A stretch of 64,000 nucleotides of DNA from Utricularia gibba. Taxonomy: Eukaryota > Streptophyta > Magnoliopsida > Lamiales > Lentibulariaceae. The stretch covers positions 25,330 to 89,329 of the forward strand of contig NEEC01000136.1 of assembly GCA_002189035.1 (NCBI GenBank). Direction: 5' to 3'. The notes under the pieces were generated by a model. It was given only the letters and a program-made list of their open reading frames with translations. It was not told the DNA's origin and did not search any database. Shown here in pieces: positions 48,704 to 61,380 of the stretch; the first letter of the stretch is position 1, and each line of letters begins with the position of its first letter. A program made the position numbers and the translations under genes.

Positions 48704-48723
48704 CGATGAAAATCGTGATGCAT
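48704..48723 (+). other. Dyad CGAT-GAAA-ATCG plus ATGCAT palindrome at the half-unit junction
   Basis: A 4-bp stem around GAAA ends at the boundary between halves and is followed within 3 bp by ATGCAT. The ATGCAT palindrome recurs at the start of most half-units except A2, where it is GATACC. In A1 the stem is imperfect (CGAC-GAAA-ATCG). This is a description of sequence symmetry only. Confidence 0.55.
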
Positions 48724-51700
48724 TTAATGAAGTTAGGATGTCATGAGCGCCCCAAATGGTTTTCTCAACAACCTGATTTATATTTGACGAGGTGCTCTAG
48801 GCTGGCACTAGTATCGAGCAAATGGTCGAGTCGCGCTCTGGCCCATAGTCATTTGTAGCCCGGCCAAAAAAGTGATGCATTTATTAACGTTGGGTTTTCG
48901 GCGGCTGCCTACATGCTTTTTCAAGGAAAAGTTGTCGTTTTTTGGCGGGTGCTGTTGTTGGGAACTTCGTCCGGACCCAAGGTTCGGTCTGACTTCACAG
49001 CACAATAAGGTCCCATTCGACGAAAATCGTGATACCTTTATTGAAGTTAGGATCTCATGACCACCCCAAATGCTTTTTTCAACAGCATGCTATACACTTG
49101 AGAAGGCGCTTTTGTGGGTCACCGAGATCGGGCCGGAATTCGGGTCGAGCTCGGGCCCAAAGTCAGCTGTAGCCCGACAAAAGAAGTGATGCATTTATTA
49201 ACGTTGGGTTGTCGGCGGCTGCCCACATGGTTTTTCAAGCAACAGCTTGCCGTTTTAAGGCGGGTGCTGTCGTTGGCAGCTTTGTAAGGGCCCAAGGTTT
49301 GGTCTGGCTCCTGAGCCCAATCGGGTCCTACTCGATGAAAATCGTGATGCATTTAATGAAGTTAGGATGTCATGAGCGCCCCAAATGGTTTTCTCAACAA
49401 CCTGATTTATATTTGACGAGGTGCTCTAGGCTGGCACTAGTATCGAGCAAATGGTCGAGTCGCGCTCTGGCCCATAGTCATTTGTAGCCCGGCCAAAAAA
49501 GTGATGCATTTATTAACGTTGGGTTTTCGGCGGCTGCCTACATGCTTTTTCAAGGAAAAGTTGTCGTTTTTTGGCGGGTGCTGTTGTTGGGAACTTCGTC
49601 CGGACCCAAGGTTCGGTCTGACTTCACAGCACAATAAGGTCCCATTCGACGAAAATCGTGATACCTTTATTGAAGTTAGGATCTCATGACCACCCCAAAT
49701 GCTTTTTTCAACAGCATGCTATACACTTGAGAAGGCGCTTTTGTGGGTCACCGAGATCGGGCCGGAATTCGGGTCGAGCTCGGGCCCAAAGTCAGCTGTA
49801 GCCCGACAAAAGAAGTGATGCATTTATTAACGTTGGGTTGTCGGCGGCTGCCCACATGGTTTTTCAAGCAACAGCTTGCCGTTTTAAGGCGGGTGCTGTC
49901 GTTGGCAGCTTTGTAAGGGCCCAAGGTTTGGTCTGGCTCCTGAGCCAATCGGGTCCTACTCGATGAAAATCGTGATGCATTTAATGAAGTTAGGATGTCA
50001 TGAGCGCCCCAAATGGTTTTCTCAACAACCTGATTTTTATTGACGAGGTGCTTTAGGCTGGCACTAGTATCGAGCAAATGGTCGAGTCGCGCTCTGGCCC
50101 ATAGTCATTTTAGCCCGGCCAAAAAAGTGATGCATTTATTAACGTTGGGTTTTCGGCGGCTGCCTACATGCTTTTTCAAGGAAAAGTTGTCGTTTTTTGG
50201 CGGGTGCTGTTGTTGGGAACTTCGTCCGGACCCAAGGTTCGGTCTGACTTCACAGCACAATAAGGTCCCATTCGACGAAAATCGTGATACCTTTATTGAA
50301 GTTAGGATCTCATGACCACCCCAAATGCTTTTTTCAACAGCATGCTTACACTTGAGAAGGCGCTTTTGTGGGTCACCGAGATCGGGCCGGAATTCGGGTC
50401 GAGCTCGGGCCCAAAGTCAGCTGTAGCCCGACAAAAGAAGTGATGCATTTATTAACGTTGGGTTGTCGGCGGCTGCCCACATGGTTTTTCAAGCAACAGC
50501 TTGCCGTTTTAAGGCGGGTGCTGTCGTTGGCAGCTTTGTAAGGGCCCAAGGTTTGGTCTGGCTCCTGAGCCCAATCGGGTCCTACTCGATGAAAATCGTG
50601 ATGCATTTAATGAAGTTAGGATGTCATGAGCGCCCCAAATGGTTTCTCAACAACCTGATTTTATTTGACGAGGTGCTCTAGGCTGGCACTAGTATCGCAA
50701 ATGGTCGAGTCGCGCTCTGGCCCATAGTCATTTGTAGCCCGGCCAAAAAAGTGATGCATTTATTAACGTTGGGTTTTCGGCGGCTGCCTACATGCTTTTT
50801 CAAGGAAAAGTTGTCGTTTTTTGGCGGGTGCTGTTGTTGGGAACTTCGTCCGGACCCAAGGTTCGGTCTGACTTCACAGCACAATAAGGTCCCATTCGAC
50901 GAAAATCGTGATACCTTTATTGAAGTTAGGATCTCATGACCACCCCAAATGCTTTTTTCAACAGCATGCTATACACTTGAGAAGGCGCTTTTGTGGTCAC
51001 CGAGATCGGGCCGGAATTCGGGTCGAGCTCGGGCCCAAAGTCAGCTGTAGCCCGACAAAAGAAGTGATGCATTTATTAACGTTGGGTTGTCGGCGGCTGC
51101 CCACATGGTTTTTCAAGCAACAGCTTGCCGTTTTAAGGCGGGTGCTGTCGTTGGCAGCTTTGTAAGGGCCCAAGGTTTGGTCTGGCTCCTGAGCCCAATC
51201 GGGTCCTACTCGATGAAAATCGTGATGCATTTAATGAAGTTAGGATGTCATGAGCGCCCCAAATGGTTTTCTCAACAACCTGATTTATATTTGACGAGGT
51301 GCTCTAGGCTGGCACTAGTATCGAGCAAATGGTCGAGTCGCGCTCTGGCCCATAGTCATTTGTAGCCCGGCCAAAAAAGTGATGCATTTATTAACGTTGG
51401 GTTTTCGGCGGCTGCCTACATGCTTTTTCAAGGAAAAGTTGTCGTTTTTTGGCGGGTGCTGTTGTTGGAACTTCGTCCGGACCCAAGGTTCGGTCTGACT
51501 TCACAGCACAATAAGGTCCCATTCGACGAAAATCGTGATACCTTTATTGAAGTTAGGATCTCATGACCACCCCAAATGCTTTTTTCAACAGCATGCTATA
51601 CACTTGAGAAGGCGCTTTTGTGGGTCACCGAGATCGGCCGGAATTCGGGTCGAGCTCGGGCCCAAAGTCAGCTGTAGCCCGACAAAAGAAGTGATGCATT

Positions 51701-54700
51701 TATTAACGTTGGGTTGTCGGCGGCTGCCCACATGGTTTTTCAAGCAACAGCTTGCCGTTTTAAGGCGGGTGCTGTCGTTGGCAGCTTTGTAAGGGCCCAA
51801 GGTTTGGTCTGGCTCCTGAGCCCAATCGGGTCCTACTCGATGAAAATCGTGATGCATTTAATGAAGTTAGGATGTCATGAGCGCCCCAAATGGTTTTCTC
51901 AACAACCTGATTTATATTTGACGAGGTGCTCTAGGCTGGCACTAGTATCGAGCAAATGGTCGAGTCGCGCTCTGGCCCATAGTCATTTGTAGCCCGGCCA
52001 AAAAAGTGATGCATTTATTAACGTTGGGTTTTCGGCGGCTGCCTACATGCTTTTTCAAGGAAAAGTTGTCGTTTTTTGGCGGGTGCTGTTGTTGGGAACT
52101 TCGTCCGGACCCAAGGTTCGGTCTGACTTCACAGCACAATAAGGTCCCATTCGACGAAAATCGTGATACCTTTATTGAAGTTAGGATCTCATGACCACCC
52201 CAAATGCTTTTTTCAACAGCATGCTATACACTTGAGAAGGCGCTTTTGTGGGTCACCGAGATCGGGCCGGAATTCGGGTCGAGCTCGGGCCAAAGTCAGC
52301 TGTAGCCCGACAAAAGAAGTGATGCATTTATTAACGTTGGGTTGTCGGCGGCTGCCCACATGGTTTTTCAAGCAACAGCTTGCCGTTTTAAGGGGTGCTG
52401 TCGTTGGCAGCTTTGTAAGGGCCCAAGGTTTGGTCTGGCTCCTGAGCCCAATCGGGTCCTACTCGATGAAAATCGTGATGCATTTAATGAAGTTAGGATG
52501 TCATGAGCGCCCCAAATGGTTTTCTCAACAACCTGATTTATATTTGACGAGGTGCTCTAGGCTGGCACTAGTATCGAGCAAATGGTCGAGTCGCGCTCTG
52601 GCCCATAGTCATTTGTAGCCCGGCCAAAAAAGTGATGCATTTATTAACGTTGGGTTTTCGGCGGCTGCCTACATGCTTTTTCAAGGAAAAGTTGTCGTTT
52701 TTTGGCGGGTGCTGTTGTTGGGAACTTCGTCCGGACCCAAGGTTCGGTCTGACTTCACAGCACAATAAGGTCCCATTCGACGAAAATCGTGATACCTTTA
52801 TTGAAGTTAGGATCTCATGACCACCCCAAATGCTTTTTTCAACAGCATGCTATACACTTGAGAAGGCGCTTTTGTGGGTCACCGAGATCGGGCCGGAATT
52901 CGGGTCGAGCTCGGGCCCAAAGTCAGCTGTAGCCCGACAAAAGAAGTGATGCATTTATTAACGTTGGGTTGTCGGCGGCTGCCCACATGGTTTTTCAAGC
53001 AACAGCTTGCCGTTTTAAGGCGGGTGCTGTCGTTGGCAGCTTTGTAAGGGCCCAAGGTTTGGTCTGGCTCCTGAGCCCAATCGGGTCCTACTCGATGAAA
53101 ATCGTGATGCATTTAATGAAGTTAGGATGTCATGAGCGCCCCAAATGGTTTTCTCAACAACCTGATTTATATTTGACGAGGTGCTCTAGGCTGGCACTAG
53201 TATCGAGCAAATGGTCGAGTCGCGCTCTGGCCCATAGTCATTTGTAGCCCGGCCAAAAAAGTGATGCATTTATTAACGTTGGGTTTTCGGCGGCTGCCTA
53301 CATGCTTTTTCAAGGAAAAGTTGTCGTTTTTTGGCGGGTGCTGTTGTTGGGAACTTCGTCCGGACCCAAGGTTCGGTCTGACTTCACAGCACAATAAGGT
53401 CCCATTCGACGAAAATCGTGATACCTTTATTGAAGTTAGGATCTCATGACCACCCCAAATGCTTTTTTCAACAGCATGCTTAACTTGAGAAGGCGCTTTT
53501 GTGGGTCACCGAGATCGGGCCGGAATTCGGGTCGAGCTCGGGCCCAAAGTCAGCTGTAGCCCGAAAAAGAAGTGATGCATTTATTAACGTTGGGTTGTCG
53601 GCGGCTGCCCACATGGTTTTTCAAGCAACAGCTTGCCGTTTTAAGGCGGGTGCTGTCGTTGGCAGCTTTGTAAGGGCCCAAGGTTTGGTCTGGCTCCTGA
53701 GCCCAATCGGGTCCTACTCGATGAAAATCGATGCATTTAATGAAGTTAGGATGTCATGAGCGCCCCAAATGGTTTTCTCAACAACCTGATTTATATTTGA
53801 CGAGGTGCTCTAGGCTGGCACTAGTATCGAGCAAATGGTCGAGTCGCGCTCTGGCCCATAGTCATTTGTAGCCCGGCCAAAAAAGTGATGCATTTATTAA
53901 CGTTGGGTTTTCGGCGGCTGCCTACATGCTTTTTCAAGGAAAAGTTGTCGTTTTTTGGCGGGTGCTGTTGTTGGGAACTTCGTCCGGACCCAAGGTTCGG
54001 TCTGACTTCACAGCACAATAAGGTCCCATTCGACGAAAATCGTGATACCTTTATTGAAGTTAGGATCTCATGACCACCCCAAATGCTTTTTTCAACAGCA
54101 TGCTATACACTTGAGAAGGCGCTTTTGTGGGTCACCGAGATCGGGCCGGAATTCGGGTCGAGCTCGGGCCCAAAGTCAGCTGTAGCCCGACAAAAGAAGT
54201 GATGCATTTATTAACGTTGGGTTGTCGGCGGCTGCCCACATGGTTTTTCAAGCAACAGCTTGCCGTTTTAAGGCGGGTGCTGTCGTTGGCAGCTTTGTAA
54301 GGGCCCAAGGTTTGGTCTGGCTCCTGAGCCCAATCGGGTCCTACTCGATGAAAATCGTGATGCATTTAATGAAGTTAGGATGTCATGAGCGCCCCAAATG
54401 GTTTTCTCAACAACCTGATTTTATTTGACGAGGTGCTCTAAGCTGGCACTAGTATCGAGCAAATGGTCGAGTCGCGCTCTGGCCCATAGTCATTTTAGCC
54501 CGGCCAAAAAAGTGATGCATTTATTAACGTTGGGTTTTCGGCGGCTGCCTACATGCTTTTTCAAGGAAAAGTTGTCGTTTTTTGGCGGGTGCTGTTGTTG
54601 GGAACTTCGTCGGACCCAAGGTTCGGTCTGACTTCACAGCACAATAAGGTCCCATTCGACGAAAATCGTGATACCTTTATTGAAGTTAGGATCTCATGAC

Positions 54701-57006
54701 CCCCAAATGCTTTTTTCAACAGCATGCTATACACTTGAGAAGGCGCTTTTGTGGGTCACCGAGATCGGCCGGAATTCGGGTCGAGCTCGGGCCCAAAGTC
54801 AGCTGTAGCCCGACAAAAGAAGTGATGCATTTATTAACGTTGGGTTGTCGGCGGCTGCCCACATGGTTTTTCAAGCAACAGCTTGCCGTTTTAAGGCGGG
54901 TGCTGTCGTTGGCAGCTTTGTAAGGGCCCAAGGTTTGGTCTGGCTCCTGAGCCCAATCGGGTCCTACTCGATGAAAATCGTGATGCATTTAATGAAGTTA
55001 GGATGTCATGAGCGCCCCAAATGGTTTTCTCAACAACCTGATTTTATTTGACGAGGTGCTCTAGGCTGGCACTAGTATCGAGCAAATGGTCGAGTCGCGC
55101 TCTGGCCCATAGTCATTTGTAGCCCGGCCAAAAAAGTGATGCATTTATTAACGTTGGGTTTTCGGCGGCTGCCTACATGCTTTTTCAAGGAAAAGTTGTC
55201 GTTTTTTGGCGGGTGCTGTTGTTGGGAACTTCGTCCGGACCCAAGGTTCGGTCTGACTTCACAGCACAATAAGGTCCCATTCGACGAAAATCGTGATACC
55301 TTTATTGAAGTTAGGATCTCATGACCACCCAAATGCTTTTTTCAACAGCATGCTATAACTTGAGAAGGCGCTTTTGTGGGTCACCGAGATCGGGCCGGAA
55401 TTCGGGTCGAGCTCGGGCCCAAAGTCAGCTGTAGCCCGACAAAAGAAGTGATGCATTTATTAACGTTGGGTTGTCGGCGGCTGCCCACATGGTTTTTCAA
55501 GCAACAGCTTGCCGTTTTAAGGCGGGTGCTGTCGTTGGCAGCTTTGTAAGGGCCCAAGGTTTGGTCTGGCTCCTGAGCCCAATCGGGTCCTACTCGATGA
55601 AAATCGTGATGCATTTAATGAAGTTAGGATGTCATGAGCGCCCCAAATGGTTTTCTCAACAACCTGATTTTATTGACGAGGTGCTCTAGCTGGCACTAGT
55701 ATCGAGCAAATGGTCGAGTCGCGCTCTGGCCCATAGTCATTTAGCCCGGCCAAAAAAGTGATGCATTTATTAACGTTGGGTTTTCGGCGGCTGCCTACAT
55801 GCTTTTTCAAGGAAAAGTTGTCGTTTTTTGGCGGGTGCTGTTGTTGGGAACTTCGTCGGACCCAAGGTTCGTCTGACTTCACAGCACAATAAGGTCCCAT
55901 TCGACGAAAATCGTGATACCTTTATTGAAGTTAGGATCTCATGACCACCCAAATGCTTTTTTCAACAGCATGCTATACACTTGAGAAGGCGCTTTTGTGG
56001 GTCACCGAGATCGGGCCGGAATTCGGGTCGAGCTCGGGCCCAAAGTCAGCTGTAGCCCGACAAAAGAAGTGATGCATTTATTAACGTTGGGTTGTCGGCG
56101 GCTGCCCACATGGTTTTTCAAGCAACAGCTTGCCGTTTTAAGGCGGGTGCTGTCGTTGGCAGCTTTGTAAGGGCCCAAGGTTTGGTCTGGCTCCTGAGCC
56201 CAATCGGGTCCTACTCGATGAAAATCGTGATGCATTTAATGAAGTTAGGATGTCATGAGCGCCCCAAATGGTTTTCTCAACAACCTGATTTATATTTGAC
56301 GAGGTGCTCTAGCTGGCACTAGTATCGAGCAAATGGTCGAGTCGCGCTCTGGCCCATAGTCATTTGTAGCCCGGCCAAAAAAGTGATGCATTTATTAACG
56401 TTGGGTTTTCGGGCTGCCTACATGCTTTTTCAAGGAAAAGTTGTCGTTTTTGGCGGGTGCTGTTGTTGGGAACTTCGTCCGGACCCAAGGTTCGTCTGAC
56501 TTCACAGCACAATAAGGTCCCATTCGACGAAAATCGTGATACCTTTATTGAAGTTAGGATCTCATGACCACCCCAAATGCTTTTTTCAACAGCATGCTAT
56601 ACACTTGAGAAGGCGCTTTTGTGGGTCACCGAGATCGGGCCGGAATTCGGGTCGGCTCGGGCCCAAAGTCAGCTGTAGCCCGACAAAAGAAGTGATGCAT
56701 TTATTAACGTTGGGTTGTCGGCGGCTGCCCACATGGTTTTTCAAGCAACAGCTTGCCGTTTTAAGGCGGGTGCTGTCGTTGGCAGCTTTGTAAGGGCCCA
56801 AGGTTTGGTCTGGCTCCTGAGCCCAATCGGGTCCTACTCGATGAAAATCGTGATGCATTTAATGAAGTTAGGATGTCATGAGCGCCCCAAATGGTTTTCT
56901 CAACAACCTGATTTATATTTGACGAGGTGCTCTAGGCTGGCACTAGTATCGAGCAAATGGTCGAGTCGCGCTCTGGCCCATAGTCATTTGTAGCCCGGCC
57001 AAAAAA

Positions 57007-57622
57007 GTGATGCATTTATTAACGTTGGGTTTTCGGCGGCTGCCTACATGCTTTTTCAAGGAAAAGTTGTCGTTTTTTGGCGGTGCTGTTGTTGGGAACG
57101 TCCGGACCCAAGGTTCGGTCTGACTTCACAGCACAATAAGGTCCCATTCGACGAAAATCGTGATACCTTTATTGAAGTTAGGATCTCATGACCACCCCAA
57201 ATGCTTTTTTCAACAGCATGCTTTAAACTTGAGAAGGCGCTTTTGTGGGTCACCGATCGGGCCGGAATTCGGGTCGGGCTCGGGAAAAGTCAGCTGTAGC
57301 CCGTCAAAAGAAGTGATGCATTTATTAACGTTGGGTTGTCGGCGGCTGCCCACATGGTTTTTCAAGCAACAGCTTGCCGTTTTAAGGCGGGTGCTGTCGT
57401 TGGCAGCTTTGTAAGGGCCCAAGGTTCGGTCTGAGCCCAATCGGGTCCTACTCGATGAAAATCGTGATGCATTTAGGATGAAGTTAGGATGTCATGAGCG
57501 CCCCAAATGGTTTTCTCAACAACCTGATTTATATTTGACGAGGTGCTCTAGGCTGGCACTAGTATCGAGCAAATGGTCGAGTCGCGCTCTGGCCCATAGT
57601 CATTTGTAGCCCGGCCAAAAAA
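57007..57622 (+). repeat. A followed by a B1/C2 chimera, module lost
   Basis: 616 bp. A is of the B-preceding subtype (TTTAAACTTGAG, CCCGTC). The monomer from 57,313 is a B first half (GGTTCGGTCTG, then a short loss). At 57,467-57,490 GCATTTAGGATG runs into AAGTTAGGATGTCATGAGCG, so B sequence joins the C/E second half with a GTTAGG/TTAGG overlap. It is an independent loss of the B2-C1 module, with a breakpoint different from E. Confidence 0.82.
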
Positions 57623-60600
57623 GTGATGCATTTATTAACGTTGGGTTTTCGGCGGCTGCCTACATGCTTTTTCAAGGAAAAGTTGTCGTTTTTTGGCGGG
57701 TGCTGTTGTTGGGAACTTCGTCCGGACCCAAGGTTCGGTCTGACTTCACAGCACAATAAGGTCCCATTCGACGAAAATCGTGATACCTTTATTGAAGTTA
57801 GGATCTCATGACCACCCCAAATGCTTTTTTCAACAGCATGCTATACACTTGAGAAGGCGCTTTTGTGGGTCACCGAGATCGGGCCGGAATTCGGGTCGGC
57901 TCGGGCCCAAAGTCAGCTGTAGCCCGACAAAAGAAGTGATGCATTTATTAACGTTGGGTTGTCGGCGGCTGCCCACATGGTTTTTCAAGCAACAGCTTGC
58001 CGTTTTAAGGCGGGTGCTGTCGTTGGCAGCTTTGTAAGGGCCCAAGGTTTGGTCTGGCTCCTGAGCCCAATCGGGTCCTACTCGATGAAAATCGTGATGC
58101 ATTTAATGAAGTTAGGATGTCATGAGCGCCCCAAATGGTTTTCTCAACAACCTGATTTATATTTGACGAGGTGCTCTAGGCTGGCACTAGTATCGAGCAA
58201 ATGGTCGAGTCGCGCTCTGGCCCATAGTCATTTGTAGCCCGGCCAAAAAAGTGATGCATTTATTAACGTTGGGTTTTCGGCGGCTGCCTACATGCTTTTT
58301 CAAGGAAAAGTTGTCGTTTTTTGGCGGTGCTGTTGTTGGGAACTTCGTCCGGACCCAAGGTTCGGTCTGACTTCACAGCACAATAAGGTCCCATTCGACG
58401 AAAATCGTGATACCTTTATTGAAGTTAGGATCTCATGACCACCCCAAATGCTTTTTTCAACAGCATGCTATACACTTGAGAAGGCGCTTTTGTGGGTCAC
58501 CGAGATCGGGCCGGAATTCGGGTCGGCTCGGGCCCAAAGTCAGCTGTAGCCCGACAAAAGAAGTGATGCATTTATTAACGTTGGGTTGTCGGCGGCTGCC
58601 CACATGGTTTTTCAAGCAACAGCTTGCCGTTTTAAGGCGGGTGCTGTCGTTGGCAGCTTTGTAAGGGCCCAAGGTTTGGTCTGGCTCCTGAGCCCAATCG
58701 GGTCCTACTCGATGAAAATCGTGATGCATTTAATGAAGTTAGGATGTCATGAGCGCCCCAAATGGTTTTCTCAACAACCTGATTTATATTTGACGAGGTG
58801 CTCTAGGCTGGCACTAGTATCGAGCAAATGGTCGAGTCGCGCTCTGGCCCATAGTCATTTGTAGCCCGGCCAAAAAAGTGATGCATTTATTAACGTTGGG
58901 TTTTCGGCGGCTGCCTACATGCTTTTTCAAGGAAAAGTTGTCGTTTTTTGGCGGGTGCTGTTGTTGGGAACTTCGTCCGGACCCAAGGTTCGGTCTGACT
59001 TCACAGCACAATAAGGTCCCATTCGACGAAAATCGTGATACCTTTATTGAAGTTAGGATCTCATGACCACCCCAAATGCTTTTTTCAACAGCATGCTATA
59101 CACTTGAGAAGGCGCTTTTGTGGTCACCGAGATCGGGCCGGAATTCGGGTCGAGCTCGGGCCCAAAGTCAGCTGTAGCCCGACAAAAGAAGTGATGCATT
59201 TATTAACGTTGGGTTGTCGGCGGCTGCCCACATGGTTTTTCAAGCAACAGCTTGCCGTTTTAAGGCGGGTGCTGTCGTTGGCAGCTTTGTAAGGGCCCAA
59301 GGTTTGGTCTGGCTCCTGAGCCCAATCGGGTCCTACTCGATGAAAATCGTGATGCATTTAATGAAGTTAGGATGTCATGAGCGCCCCAAATGGTTTTCTC
59401 AACAACCTGATTTATATTTGACGAGGTGCTCTAGGCTGGCACTAGTATCGAGCAAATGGTCGAGTCGCGCTCTGGCCCATAGTCATTTGTAGCCCGGCCA
59501 AAAAAGTGATGCATTTATTAACGTTGGGTTTTCGGCGGCTGCCTACATGCTTTTTCAAGGAAAAGTTGTCGTTTTTTGGCGGGTGCTGTTGTTGGGAACT
59601 TCGTCCGGACCCAAGGTTCGGTCTGACTTCACAGCACAATAAGGTCCCATTCGACGAAAATCGTGATACCTTTATTGAAGTTAGGATCTCATGACCACCC
59701 CAAATGCTTTTTTCAACAGCATGCTATACACTTGAGAAGGCGCTTTTGTGGGTCACCGAGATCGGGCCGGAATTCGGGTCGGCTCGGGCCAAAGTCAGCT
59801 GTAGCCCGACAAAAGAAGTGATGCATTTATTAACGTTGGTTGTCGGCGGCTGCCCACATGGTTTTTCAAGCAACAGCTTGCCGTTTTAAGGCGGGTGCTG
59901 TCGTTGGCAGCTTTGTAAGGGCCCAAGGTTTGGTCTGGCTCCTGAGCCCAATCGGGTCCTACTCGATGAAAATCGTGATGCATTTAATGAAGTTAGGATG
60001 TCATGAGCGCCCCAAATGGTTTTCTCAACAACCTGATTTATATTTGACGAGGTGCTCTAGGCTGGCACTAGTATCGAGCAAATGGTCGAGTCGCGCTCTG
60101 GCCCATAGTCATTTTAGCCCGGCCAAAAAAGTGATGCATTTATTAACGTTGGGTTTTCGGCGGCTGCCTACATGCTTTTTCAAGGAAAAGTTGTCGTTTT
60201 TTGGCGGGTGCTGTTGTTGGGAACTTCGTCCGGACCCAAGGTTCGGTCTGACTTCACAGCACAATAAGGTCCCATTCGACGAAAATCGTGATACCTTTAT
60301 TGAAGTTAGGATCTCATGACCACCCCAAATGCTTTTTTCAACAGCATGCTATACACTTGAGAAGGCGCTTTTGTGGGTCACCGAGATCGGGCCGGAATTC
60401 GGGTCGGCTCGGGCCAAAGTCAGCTGTAGCCCGTAAAAGAAGTGATGCATTTATTAACGTTGGGTTGTCGGCGGCTGCCCACATGGTTTTTCAAGCAACA
60501 GCTTGCCGTTTTAAGGCGGGTGCTGTCGTTGGCAGCTTTGTAAGGGCCCAAGGTTTGGTCTGGCTCCTGAGCCCAATCGGGTCCTACTCGATGAAAATCG

Positions 60601-61380
60601 TGATGCATTTAATGAAGTTAGGATGTCATGAGCGCCCCAAATGGTTTTCTCAACAACCTGATTTATATTTGACGAGGTGCTCTAGGCTGGCACTAGTATC
60701 GAGCAAATGGTCGAGTCGCGCTCTGGCCCATAGTCATTTGTAGCCCGGCCAAAAAAGTGATGCATTTATTAACGTTGGGTTTTCGGCGGCTGCCTACATG
60801 CTTTTTCAAGGAAAAGTTGTCGTTTTTTGGCGGGTGCTGTTGTTGGGAACTTCGTCCGGACCCAAGGTTCGGTCTGACTTCACAGCACAATAAGGTCCCA
60901 TTCGACGAAAATCGTGATACCTTTATTGAAGTTAGGATCTCATGACCACCCCAAATGCTTTTTCAACAGCATGCTATACACTTGAGAAGGCGCTTTTGTG
61001 GGTCACCGAGATCGGGCCGGAATTCGGGTCGGCTCGGGCCCAAAGTCAGCTGTAGCCCAAAAGAAGTGATGCATTTATTAACGTTGGGTTGTCGGCGGCT
61101 GCCCACATGGTTTTTCAAGCAACAGCTTGCCGTTTTAAGGCGGGTGCTGTCGTTGGCAGCTTTGTAAGGGCCCAAGGTTTGGTCTGGCTCCTGAGCCCAA
61201 TCGGGTCCTACTCGATGAAAATCGTGATGCATTTAATGAAGTTAGGATGTCATGAGCGCCCCAAATGGTTTTCTCAACAACCTGATTTATATTTGACGAG
61301 GTGCTCTAGGCTGGCACTAGTATCGAGCAAATGGTCGAGTCGCGCTCTGGCCCATAGTCATTTGTAGCCCGGCCAAAAAA
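57623..61380 (+). repeat. Run of six A-E dimers
   Basis: A starts at 57,623, 58,251, 58,878, 59,506, 60,131 and 60,757. Several A2 halves have GGTCGGCTCGGGCC(C), a shortened form intermediate between the two A subtypes. Confidence 0.9.

Larger units (their letters stand above)
48244..48871 (+). repeat. Reference A-E dimer, four half-units of 157/156/158/157 bp
   Basis: Half-unit starts are A1 48,244, A2 48,401 (GTGATACC), E1 48,557 and E2 48,715 (GTGATGCATTTAATG). The halves align end to end: GTGAT start, GTT(G/A)GG at about position 20, an ATGG(C)TTTT block at about 40-50 and a GG(C/A)GG(G)TGCT block at about 75. A 157-bp ancestral unit therefore underlies the 314-bp monomer. Confidence 0.88.
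46359..57006 (+). repeat. Longest homogeneous run: seventeen A-E dimers
   Basis: A starts at 46,359, 46,989, 47,615, 48,244, 48,872, 49,501, 50,127, 50,751, 51,379, 52,006, 52,632, 53,261, 53,885, 54,512, 55,136, 55,758 and 56,383, spaced 622-630 bp. No B second half or C first half occurs for 10.6 kb. Many neighbouring copies differ at only a few positions. Mixed E/E* second halves occur near 50,034, 54,420 and 55,670. Confidence 0.92.
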
